From the NCBI GenBank assembly GCA_037903355.1, contig JBAJFE010000039.1:310001-374000 (forward strand): DNA of 64,000 nt, given 5' to 3'. Source of the stretch: Trichuris trichiura (Eukaryota; Nematoda; Enoplea; Trichinellida; Trichuridae). The notes beneath the pieces are model-generated. The model ran no database searches. It saw only the letters and a list, made by a program, of their open reading frames with translations, and was not told the DNA's origin. Position 1 is the stretch's first letter, and every line of letters starts with the position of its first letter. The position numbers and the translations under genes were made by a program. Shown here piece after piece: positions 21,243 through 33,100 of this stretch.

Positions 21243-23258
21243 AGCCTCCAAAATTACGGGAAGCAAAGCGGAAAACTTTAATTAACGAAGTTTTACCCAG
21301 ATAACTGCACTGTAGCTTTGTCGTAGCCTGTTAATCATTTATAAAACTACTGTAGGATGCAAGACGTAGCGGTTAACTTGGACTACGCAAATTTCGGCTA
21401 GTGCGTTAAACTTAAATTTGTCTCGCAGTTTGCCGACTTTGTTAAACCAGGTTAGTATGCTATATAATAATAATTGTAAAGTTGCCAGCGCATGTTAAAT
21501 AATGCTGTTGTTCGGTTTCTGCTTCCATAAATTAAAAATGCTGACGTAAACATTCTTGCTGTTCCATACATGTTTCCGGGAAAGTATTTCAATTGCGTAA
21601 ACGTGAACCTTTCCTGTATTAGTTATAATACTAAGCCAGACTGAGAAAGTGCGCATATGAAATCACTTGGTCTTTCTGTTCATCGACAATGCTGGAGCCT
21701 GTTAACATTTGGCAACTTATGTTCAACCTATAGACATTGCAAATGCTATCCAGTTGAGGAAGTGCGATAATAAATGGATGGCTCTGTCGAAGCTAGCAAC
21801 AATGAGCTCCGTTAATGTGTTTTATTATGTTCGAATAATTCCCTATAGCTTAGAGGACATGGAACACAGTGTCAGCTCCGTTTTGCGGAATGCTCTTGTT
21901 CTTTTGTTCTTCAGAAAAGTGCAACTTTCTAAAAAATGAAAGGACGATAACGGACATCGTTGTCAGCGCATATGCAGATAGGAAATTGTTTATAGACACG
22001 TACAGTGGAATCATTCCTTTTCGTGTGAACGTTAATACATATATGTTAAACACGTTTTAAAAGCATGGTTTTCTGTCAAAATAATTTGTTTTACTGCAGG
22101 TCTGTCGAATTGCCAATCAGATACCTAAACAGGCATGCGCAGAAACTGGCATATTTTCTGGACAAATGGTCTTTCAGAGCGGGTAATGGGACTGCAAAGT
22201 TTTTAAGTCGGTACCTTATTCAACTTTCGGAGAATTAATTAGTTTTCAGGATGGTATATAAGGCCCTTGTGAAATAAATAGGCTTTTGACGCGTAGCTTC
22301 TTAGCATCCAGTCAGTTTTAGCTCCGTTATCATTTTTGCCATTTTTCCAAGTTAATTCAAATTTCTCATTTGCGGACCACAAGGCCCATTTTATTTGTAA
22401 GACCAGCGAACGAACTGCGGAACTTTCGAGACCCGACCTACACCTTCGTCGAGGTCAGAGTAGAAACTGTTTTTCGGTGGTTAAGTAATTCATTAGATGG
22501 CTGATCATGTAAACGAACTTGCTTAAGCCTTGGATGCACAAACGCTCATGTTAATAGTCTCAATGCTAGGAGAAAGCATGAAATGAAGTTTCTATTGGCT
22601 AGTCGGCTAGTCGCCAACCCCTTAAAAGCCTATGGGTACGCCGTAGGCTAGTGTTTCTCAGGAAGGTGACCAGGAATAGTATCGTTTCGGGGAATCCAAA
22701 GAGAAGACGGCGGTATTAAATCTTCTAGTCTTCAAACCGGACAATAAGCTTGACAAAGCAAGGAGTGGAGGGAAGTAAAGCGCCCAACATCCGATCGCTC
22801 CACGTTTCCTTGCCATATTTTCTTGCGGTCAGGGGATGTTGAAGCTCACCTGGAAAACAATGTAATAAATCATCACTGTTCAGGCTAGCAAGTTGCTTTC
22901 TAGTAGCGCTTGTCAGGGCCTGCTATTATACCGCCTTTCATGTTTGCCTAGTGCTTCATGTGGGCCAGCGCCTCCTGCATCTGTGCACGTTGCGGTTGTA
23001 TTATTCAAATTTCTCGGTGTTGCATTTTACTTCGCGCAAGTGCAACTGCTCATTTCACGTCTCAAGAAAATCTCAACGCAGTGGCGAACCATAAGAAGAA
23101 GAAAATAACATACTAGCTACTCGCACGGTCTGTTTCGCCGTATTACTGATAGTACTGAGATTTTCCTGATGAGTCTGCAAACAAGCTGGATTTCATAGCT
23201 ACCGTTAAGGCGTCAGTCCTGCCTGTTTTTCAGTTTTATGAATAGCAGCTTTTAAATC
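21243..23258. other. Intergenic between divergent COX5B and POMGNT1-like genes
   Basis: This stretch holds the promoters of both neighbours. I see no coding signature. The open frames at 21709-21939 and 22893-23108 match nothing I know. Confidence 0.4.
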
Positions 23259-26200
23259 ATGCATTCATCGTTACATCGGTGTTTGCAGTTTTGGAAACTT
23301 AAACTGGGTGGTACATTATGGCAGCGGCGTCGTACTTGGCATTCTTTGCTGCTTGTCCTCGCAGTGGCGTGGCTACTGTATATATCTTTTCCTGAATTAA
23401 TTCTTTATCGGATTGGAAATGGTACGCTTTGCTTTCCATGTTTCTTGCCAGATTTCGCAATTTTAAAGGATGGAATTCGCTGTCAAAAGATTCCTTGGCT
23501 TCTCGTCAGTATCCTCTGAGCGATCACGAAAACGGAGTAAAACGCGTAAAGTAGCGCAAATTTTTGTAGTGGTTTCATGGCTTTAGATTGGTGGATTGAA
23601 GCATGAAATTGACAAAAGTGGAGAAGTCTTGAGTTTTAAGCCTAAAATCGCTCAAGCTCAACTAGAGCACATTCGAACATCAGAAGATCACGAGAAATGC
23701 GGAGCGCTCATGGAATGTGAAGACAAGAAGATACTCATTTCTCTCTATTCCGGCAAACAAAGCGTTACTTCTCCTTACATTTGCATCAACGGTCGAGTGT
23801 GAGAGGAAAATTGCCGCTGAGGCATTTATGTGTGTTTGTCTATTTCTATTATTGCAGAATAATGTCCCGAGAAACAAATGGAGCTGGGAGGGGATTGAAT
23901 GTGATTATTCTGGAACCGCTAACTGGAATTGTATTGCGGCGCCTCAACTTTGACACATTCTTGGAAAAAGGCTGGCAATAAAGCTTTTCGCGTATTTCCA
24001 ACCTGCAATATGATTGTTACAGATGACACTGCTTTGGATCTTATATTATCTCAGCTGACGACGGAACAATTAGTTATCGTATTGACCCATGATGATGCCT
24101 CGCATGGACTTTCCAGTGCTATAAAAAAGACGTTTCAGTCTCTTGGCAGCAGCATGATTGACAAGTTAAATTTTCGAGGTTCCTGGTTTTTTATTGGCCA
24201 AAAAGGAATCAAAGGATTTAGCCCATTCGAAGATGTGTGTAGTCAAATGTGCCCTAACATCCATTCAAATTTTTGCTTTCAGTTACATCGATCCGCAGAA
24301 GAGATGAAATGGGCTCCTCCTGTAAGTGCAAAAATGTGTGTCCCCTACAAGCGTAAGAGAAAGTAGGACGAGTTTTCGGATTAATTCAGTAACAGGTTAC
24401 GAGTTTCAGTCGAGGGGCTAAAACTCCCCAAATCACCAGCTCCTGTAAGCAGCCATGTAAATGAAAGAAAAGAGAGCTTTTGCAAATCTCATGACGGATA
24501 TTTTGAATTCTGCGAGGGTAAAGTTTATACCTTTTTACAAGACCACATAATTTATTCTTAGATGAATCCTTTCCCGATGCTTTCGAGTGGTCCGTTCAGC
24601 CTCAGAGTAACGTTCAAAACGAAAGCATTTCCAGCGTTCCGATTTTAGTCATACCAGGTATGGTTGGAATCATCTCTGGCACTAAGAAAAATTTTTGTTG
24701 TCATTTTTTCATCATTTCAACTTGATATCCAATCGTAAGTTAGACAACCCGGTAGACGTGCTTCGCGTTTGCGCAATTGTTTCGGAAGCCACGATCATAT
24801 ACTGATCCAGCGAGACTACACTTTGTTGAACGTTTTGCTCTTCTACCATTCTCTTTCTCAAGAATTGTTTAACCCCTTCTTAATACGTGAATTACAACTT
24901 GAACGCTTTCTGCTACAGCTCTGCTCCCGTTGAAGTATTCCAGTAGGTCTTTAATCGAAGCGAGCAAAAGATGGACACTGTTAAGCTGACGCGTTTTGTT
25001 TTCGAAACATCCGAAACTACTTATTTGTATCGTCAGTGATTTTTCAGTGACTCCATCACTCAGATTTGTGATTTCCGCAAAAAATTAATAGCGCAGCTAC
25101 GCAGTTCCGAAATGTTCGCAAATAAAACTTAAGCGTTCAGTGGCCTCTATTTATTGCTCACTTTAGTTTCGGGCCTACTAAGCAACATGAACGGTAATAG
25201 AGCTGTACAGAGAACAAAGAAATGCAATGAGTAAGATTGAACTGCGTTCATGAGATTGCGTTGCTAACTGTAACAAAATAATTTCTGTACTCCCAAGGAA
25301 ATCTGTACCTTGGCGTTCTAAACTGGACTTTATTTTTCACTGTAACAAAAGTGGATTTGCGTTTGAACCTCTAAGCTGAACCAGTTACAGTCCCAATGAG
25401 TGATTAATAAATTGCCATTTCTGTTTAACAGGCGCAAGGATATGTGTTATTTACAATTCGACAGGATGGTTTTATTTTTATTGCAGTTAAGCATAAGTTC
25501 TGTTTATTTTATTCATTTTGCTGCGGCTGCAACCGTTAGAATCTTGAATTTTAAAATCTTCAACAACCATAATCCTGAAGGACAGGAACCTAAGCGGGCG
25601 GAATTGCATTGTGTCGATTGTCTTGTAACGGTTTTGCAGTTGCAGTGGATTCAGAATTTCAGCCTTCAGGAAATTCAACGTATTCGAATTTAAATTTAAT
25701 CGGCGCTTTGACCCGTTCGCAGATTTCTTTCCTTTCAGTATTTGGACATTTTTAGGCTTTGGATCATTCGGCGTGCAAACTGTTCAGGCCTTAGGCGTTA
25801 TTTTTCATTTTAGAGCCTTTGGCAATTCCGCGTTTTAAAACTGTGGTCCAAGGCTTCAACATTCACAGATTTTCCACTTCAGAACCATAATTCTAGGCCG
25901 TCTGAGATGAATGTGCTTTGAATTTGAAAAATCCCTTTTCACGGAACGTTTTCGTTATTTTTGCTCAAATTATTTCTTCCATATTTGATTTTGAGAATCT
26001 TGATTTGAAACAGACCAGTTTTGACCTATAATGTCTTATGAACTTTGCGGCCCGCGCTTGATGTTACCGTAAACCTATTTAATTAAACAAGCTTGCTATG
26101 ATTTCGAGCATGGAAGCAAAGCCTTACGTTCAGTTGAACTGAGTGTTGTTTTATGTATAATTTTGTCAGTAGATCTTTCATGGTAATTTCTGTTGGACAA

Positions 26201-29200
26201 CAAATCTGTCAAGCCTGGACGGGTATGCCCATGTTAAACAAACCGCAAGTCAAGCATCAATGGTTTCCTGGTATTTTGGACAGAATTCTGCTTTTCAGCG
26301 AAACAATGCAATTTTACATTGTAGCAATATCTTTCACATTTTCGGAAACAGCAACTTTCAGCTTTCAGAATTGCTACGGCAAATATAAAGTTCAGAAATG
26401 TGTGCTTTCAAGAGAAACACATAATGAGCTTTAAGAAAGTCATTTTAATTTCTATCATGGCGCAACTTCTTTTTAAAAGATTTTTCTGAAACTAATTTGG
26501 GACGCAGTTGACGTACTTCACATGTGTTGTAAGTGTTGTTCTACTTGTTTTCTAGTTTAATCGAAGCATGTTTAGCTTGAGTACGAAAGCGCTTTAAAGG
26601 TGATTCTTATTTTGTTCTCTGTTGAGGATTTGACTTGATTGAACTGTGTGCCACTTTACGTTCCATCGTGGTTCAACCAGGCCTGGACAGATCGAATGTT
26701 CTGGTAAAACTGTTTACGGTTCTTATCTCGCTTGCTTCGAGATTTCGTTAAATCTTATAGGTAGTCTACGAAGGTAATTTTAAAGAAATTAAGGACTTGG
26801 CTGAAGTGTTCAACTTCACTACCAAGCTAATAACCAGCAAGCCGACGTATCATGGTATGGCAAATCTCATTCAAAGATTTAAAAATTTGAAGCATTTCTT
26901 CCAGAATATGTTGCTGAAGCAATTCAATCGGTCTGGGATGCTTTTGCTAGTTCCGTGAGTGATATTTTTGTCTCAGCTTTTATGAGTGCCATAATTTTAA
27001 TCAAACTTTCTTACAAACTGTTAACAACAAAGTGTGTTGTGCTTAACCGAAGATTTTAATATTTAATATGAATCTTCATGGAAGACTTCATATTTATGGG
27101 AGCAACCCGTTGTTTGACTGGCATCTAGCCAGTTTCTTAAACAATATTTACGCTGTCTGTTTATTTATTACGGATACAGTGCAAACCGTTTATTTACACT
27201 TACTCACAAGCGAGTCCCTCGAAGCTTCAGAGACCCACGCGCTCCGTTCGAAACGACGACCAAAAGAAATATTTATTCCGTAACTTTCGGGTACGAGTTT
27301 GACCTGTCGTCAGCGGTAAAAAGTTATGCAAATGATGACTGATAACATGAAAGGCGAAGTAGTGGACCAATGTAAATCATGTTGAAGTGAGGAGTTCAAA
27401 CTATTTCACTCTTGACGTTTTGTATCCGTAAGCAAACTTTAGATGTCTGTTTCGTAGAAGCCATCGAGAAATTTTTTTATGAACACAGTTTCTTTGATCA
27501 AGTTTCATTTATTCCGTTTAGCGTTAATTTTTTGTTCCATTTCGATTTTTATGGTTAATCTGTTTTTCTTCCTTTTTTCATCCCACATTTCAATGATTTT
27601 ATTTTTTGCTTTTACTGCATTGTTCTAAGTTTTAATTTTTAGCGTTTTGTTCCATTTACTTTTTTTATTACAGCTTTTTTATTATTACAATTTTGTGTTT
27701 CATTTTCTGTCACGCTGTATCAAGTTTTTGTTCCGTTTTGTAACAAAGTTCCGTATTTTGTTTATTCCAATGTGTCATGTTCTCGTCGCTGTTTTGTTTT
27801 TCATTTCACATTTCGCGACACAGGCCAATTTGTTTCAATTTTGCCTTTTTTGTTTCATTCCATACTGTCTGTTCTGTTGTTGTTCTGCTTTTTTATGTTT
27901 GCTATTATTTTGTTTTTGATACTTTTCCCCCATTTTTTGTTTCACTTTAAATACTATTTTTTCATTTCTTAATTCCTTTTTTTCTTTTTTCTCTTCCCAT
28001 TATATTCCATTTTTTTGTTTCCGTTCCAATTTTCCCGTTGTTATTCATTGTTGTTTTTTGTTCCATTTTTGTTTTTCCAGTTTTTCATTCTTTTCATTCA
28101 CTGATTTTAGTTTTTATACTTTCGCCCCAAATTTCTTCTGTCATTATTATTTATATCATCTTTCCATTCTTATGCAGTTCACATTGTTTCTTTCAAGATA
28201 TACAGATGATAAGATATCTTTAAAGATATACAGATGCATGCAGTTGTATTATATCATATATATATATATATATATATCATCTTTCCATTCTTATGCATCT
28301 TTCCTTTTTCTTGAAAAGAAACAACGTCGCCGTGCATACCCTTTCCTCGAAACAAAGAACAAGGAGCAATAACTATGTTTTTACAATTTTACAAAGAATT
28401 TGCTGGCATAAATTTGTATTTGCATATAATTTATGTGCACTGGCAAAAAAGAGTGGTTATTCGCTATTAGGTGTTTTGACGATTAAGATTCGAGTTCAGC
28501 GGTTGCACGCAATAACACTTTTGCTTTTGCTTTATAATGGAAGCGATGCGTTCGCCATAGTTTCTTCCGCGAAAAATAATATTGAAAATTCTAAGAGCTC
28601 CAGAACAAGAATTTATCTTGAGATGTCGCCTGTCATCAAAAAAATTAAATGAACTTTACGTAAAACTGCTAGAGTGCATCCTGTTTTTATAGTTTAAAAC
28701 ATTAGGCCAATGAAAAATTAAGAAACGGTTTTGCTCCCTTTTTGTCAAGAACACTTGAGGATGAATCATTCAAAACGGAGATGGATTTTTTAAATGCAAA
28801 TTGGTGTTTTAGGAATATGCTATTGTCATTGAGGAAGAAGCAGTAGTGTCACCTGACTTTTTATCCTTCATGGAGCAGCTTTTGCCAGTGTTCAAAAGTG
28901 AACCAAAGTTTGTTTCCATTTCTGCCTGGAACGTCAACGGTTTTATGCAATTTCTTTGCGTGCAAAGATTCAGAATAATTTGTAGGATTCAAGCACCTGT
29001 CAAACAACACGGGTAGCGTGTACTTGACCGAAGGATTCCCTGGGTTTGGATTTATGATGAAAAGATCGTTTTATATGAAAAATATGAAGGGACGCATGGG
29101 TCTTTGCTGTAACAGGCGCTCTTGGCATGGTTGGAATACTAGTTCATCCCCTATTGTTTACACTCTTGTGCCTGAGATTTCAAGAATAAGCAGGAAACCG

Positions 29201-29660
29201 TATGCCAGCTCAGGGCGATTTTCACATGATTTGGCTGCATTATTTCAATACCCCAGAATAATGAACAGGTTTGTGCCTGACTGCAAAACAATGATGAGTA
29301 GGTTTCTGAATTGAGTACAAAGTCTACCGTTTCAGCGAAGTGAAGTCAGTGATCAGTCAAGTGGATCAGCTCAACCTTGTTGCATACAGCAAGAATATTC
29401 AATCTCTGATAGCGTCAACGGAAACTTTACCATATCTGAACTGCACTCAGGATGATCAGACGGCGTCTTTTGCGCTCCCAAATGTCCTACCAGAATTACG
29501 TGGTCTCTCTATTCGTTTGTCCAAGCATGGTATAACGATGGACTCAGTTTGCTCATGCTTTAGAATTTATTGTCCAAAAGATTCATCTTTCCGCAATTAC
29601 TTCAACGGAATTCTCAGGTTCAATCACCAAGGAAAATCTGTTTTTCTTATTGATGACTAG
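23259..29660 (+). CDS. POMGNT1-like type II Golgi glycosyltransferase homologue with degenerate active site
   Basis: Thirteen exons: 23259-23504, 23587-23798, 23858-23970, 24023-24234, 24283-24321, 24396-24444, 24562-24657, 26627-26703, 26761-26854, 26905-26954, 28813-28939, 28986-29268 and 29336-29660. All phases fit, giving 640 residues against 660 in human POMGNT1. Order: a basic cytoplasmic tail; a membrane anchor (SLLLVLAVAWLLYISF, about residues 29-45); an ILEI/FAM3-type stem domain (KILISLYSGKQ, RGLNVIILEPLTG, LRRLNFDTF, VIVLTHDDASH, SWFFIGQKG); then a GNT-I family domain (VPILVIPG, LRSIVVQPGL, YAIVIEEE, SISAWNVNG, EGFPGFGFMMKRSFY, VPEISR). POMGNT1 adds GlcNAc to O-mannose on alpha-dystroglycan. 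Aligned by eye to the human protein, the NRP motif, the DxD metal site (EEDLD becomes EEEAV) and the WDWD catalytic region are all replaced. This copy may therefore be a binding protein or pseudoenzyme. Intron 3 is GC-AG. Confidence 0.82.
27160..27330 (-). repeat. Penelope-like 3'-end repeat, copy B
   Basis: Lies in the 1.86-kb intron of the POMGNT1-like gene. 27282-27313 on the minus strand holds CTGACGAC, an imperfect GGTC/GACC-type stem, then GAAAGTTAC and AATAAA. 27185-27240 (GTTTATTTACAC, CGAAGCTTC, GCGCTCCGTT) also recurs, diverged, at 35666-35735. Confidence 0.5.
27480..28180. repeat. T-rich low-complexity tract in an intron
   Basis: About 700 bp dominated by T with recurring TTGTTCCATTTT-like words, inside the intron 26955-28812. 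The open frames are compositional artefacts (Phe/Leu/Cys/Ser only). Confidence 0.7.
28255..28277. repeat. (TA)n microsatellite, short
   Basis: About 11 TA units. It is flanked on both sides by the same phrase CATCTTTCCATTCTTATGCA (28158 and 28278), a local duplication. Confidence 0.8.
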
Positions 29661-30197
29661 AATTCCGTTCATTAGGTATAGAATGTAAGCAAAGTTTGGT
29701 ATTCATTTAAGGAATAACTTTTACTTTGAAATTGCTTACGTGAATATGAACTTTTTTTACAAAGACTAAAATTCTCTCACCCTACGGGTAGCGTGTGCAA
29801 CGCTCATTCTGTGGTCGTACTGTATTTTGCCTGCCCGCTTTCATCTTTTGCTCTTGATGTCGTTTAGAACGCACATAGGTTTGTTAAGTTATGCAGTTAA
29901 ACCAATTTCTAGGAAGTTTACTGCTCAAGTCATTATATCTCTGTGCTACTCCAATGTACTCGTTGAAAAGCAAGGGCGCTCATGACTTCGAAGAACGCAT
30001 ATTTTCAAATGGATTACTTAATACATCACACATGTAGTATAAATTTAAGTGCGCTCTGTTTTCGGATACACTAAGCTCTGTATTGAGTTTTTTGCTGTAA
30101 GAGATTACGAATCGTTTAGAGACCACTAAAAAGAAGTCATTAAAACAAAAGGTTTTTAGTTAGATATTTTCACTTTCAGAAAGTAATATTGCGATTA
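29661..30197. other. Convergent intergenic space
   Basis: Lies between the stop codons of the POMGNT1-like gene (+) and the transporter (-). Nothing else is recognisable. Confidence 0.5.
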
Positions 30198-33100
30198 TCA
30201 TATCTTCAGTTGCTCAGCGGGTGAGCTGAACGTTTTATTCTTCTCCATGGTGCCACGGACGCCTACCAATTCTTCGCATTTCTTTTCTTGTCTTGATTGT
30301 TCCCATAGAAGCAATTTGTTTAAGCCTAGTCCTGCTGCACCTGCTACGGTCATAAGACCACCGCTGATGTAAAAGGAGAGCTGATATGTTCCAGTGCTTT
30401 CAAACAAAGCCGCTGAAAATCAATTCGCAACATTAAATAAGAACGCTTAAAGTAATGCTGCTCATAGCGGCGCATTCAATGTATCTATGGAAGAGTATAA
30501 ATTCGTATCAATGCGATGATTCATTCCGTATATGAATGTATAGCCTAAGCCACTTTGAACTCTATCCGCTGTAAAAGCTTCTGTCATAAAAAAGTTAGCT
30601 AGTTAATATGTCATCGCCATAAAAGGGAAAACGTGTTATCCAGATCATCTGAGAAAAAATCCATACCTTTGCATGCTTAGCGGTTGAATAAATGGCTCAG
30701 ATACAGCATATTTCCTTTTTCAACGCAGGTTATTTGCCATTTTTCCGCGTTGCTGTTTACAAGTATACTATCCTTTCTACCCTTTGTCCTGAATCTTGAT
30801 TTTCGTATGCTTTACGTGTTTCCTACGACGCGAGGTTTTTCAAGATTTTCCAGCAACCAAACTCACGCGTTATACGAGAACTGCTCTCGTAAGCAGGACC
30901 TTAAACCGCTATAGCGTCAACGTCCAAAAAGAAACATGACTGCCAAGGGTACAAAATTAACAATGTGAATTTCCTTATATGCAAACTGGGTTTTGAGGTT
31001 TCGTCACCGACTTTGCTAATTAACGCACAAAAAAGTGAAACTTTGTATCATTTTGTGAGAAGTTGTACTGAGCCCGGCATTCCTCTTATCTGTTTTGTCC
31101 AACAGCTTCTTACACGAACTGAAAATGGAAATACTAACTGCAGAATGTTCTGGATAATTTTGTTGCAATTATTTCAGGTAGCAGCGGAGACGAATAACCA
31201 TATAATAATTTTAGCCGCATATTAAATTCAAGCATACCTGCCATCGGTGGTCCAAGGAAAACCGCAATGCCGTTAAAGAGCAGGAGTAGGCCAAAAGCAC
31301 TTGTCAGGCGACCAATGCCGACCAGCTTGAGTGTCACTAAAGATCGCATGGACATTAATGCACCTAGACAGATTGCTCTTTAAGCTTCAACTGCTATTTT
31401 ACCGTGCGCAGTCTCACCTATGCCAGCACCAAAGAGGCAGCAATAGACGGAAAGTAATGGATAAGTAATGAAATGAGGCAGCAGCATTGTTGAGATCCCA
31501 GTAACAAAATTTGCGCAGTTGAATATTACAATGCAATCGACTTCAGGACGATCAGCCATCCAACCGCATACCACTCTAGCAATTGTATTAACAATGCCAA
31601 TAATAGATAGTAAGAGAGAGGATAGTTCCACAGAATTGCCTAGCATTTCAGCTTGCCGTGGCAGATACAGATATGGCACGTTAAATCCCACTGAGGCCAA
31701 GAAGCACGCGGAAACGAATAGCAAGAATGATGGGCTTCTGAGCAGCTTAAAATCTATTAGCTGTTCAACCGCCTGTTTGATAGACTGCCTCCATGTGTGA
31801 GTCTTCTCCATACAAACGATAGACTTCACGTCTTCACGATCGACGGTCACGGGTGCTGCAGTAGAAATAGTACCCTCTGTAATCCCAGTCTTCGCATTTA
31901 TATTTTTGACGCTTCCCTGATAGAGAGCGTCAAGCCTCTGTAAAGGTCGATTGAACGATTGTATACTGGCGTAACTTATTTTCCGCAGTTCTTGTCTTTT
32001 ATTCATCTCCATATTTCTCAAATCCTAAATAAATGACTGTATTAAGATTTTATTGCGTCGAACATAGACTGAAGGAATTGAGACGCATATAACTGAGAAC
32101 CTACTTACTACAACCATGGAAAGCTGCCTCACAGGAAATCGCCTGGCAAAAGAGGATCGTACGGACGCAGTCTGACTTAATGCTCGAACGAAACGACGTC
32201 GTGCGTGATCTTCCTGAGGGACTACGTTTGAAGCGGAGTCTGATATAACAGAATCTGATCTACCATCGATAGACAAAGCCTGAGAAAGTTTGTGAGAGGG
32301 CGGTATGACTTCAGAAGCACCTCGTTTAGCAAAGGAGAGAGATTCCTTGCCATCAGTCGAATTGCCGGGAAACTCGGATTGGAGCATCGAAACCAGAGTT
32401 TCCTCTACTTTTTCCACTTGCTTTTTCTCAGGCGTAACGGCTCGAAACAGGGCGGCGCATACTAGGCAGTGAAGTTCGACTCCAGCAATGATCAGCATTA
32501 CTTGCTGCCACGAGTAGTTTTCGACCAGTAGTGTAAAAATTGGCGGGAATACAAATGACCCGACTCCAGAACCGCAAACTGCTATGCCTGTTGCCAAAGA
32601 TCGTTTGGTCTCAAAATATTCACTGATAATAATTATTCCGCACAGATACATAGCCCCAAAGCCAACGCCTAAAACAGTTAGTTATAACTTGTCCTTTCTA
32701 AAACCTAGTTCGTAAGAATTTTAAAATCTGTAGAAGCTTTTGGAACCTGGGTACTTCCTAAAGGTTTTCTGAAAGGTTTCACACCCTATCTTTATACCAC
32801 TTTATATAACCTGACTTTTGGGTTCCTGAAATCAACCAAACAAGCAACCTTCTAAGGATGGATGGACATTTATTAGAGAAATGGCAGCAAAAACTCATTC
32901 CATCCGCCTCAAGACTTCCCTGTCCTTTCTTCAGCAATGAAGGTTTCAAGGATTTTACTCGGTCACATGGGTGACTACAAGTCGAGGGAAGATTTCAAGT
33001 GGTATGGAGCAACAATTAATTTTAATACTAAGAGTGTTTCGTGTGACGCTGACCCCTACCGTATCCTCATGCCGAATTCAAGTATTATGAAGGTAAGGTA

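Noticed and set aside
24720..24960. SNRKLDNPVDVLR frame that could have supplied an NR-type motif to the POMGNT1-like protein
   Set aside because: There is no splice acceptor ahead of it, the frame stops soon after, and the direct join from 24657 to 26627 aligns with the human protein without a gap.
27647..28223. Overlapping Phe/Leu/Cys-rich open frames resembling membrane proteins
   Set aside because: They arise from a T-rich tract within an intron, and the composition explains the lack of stops.
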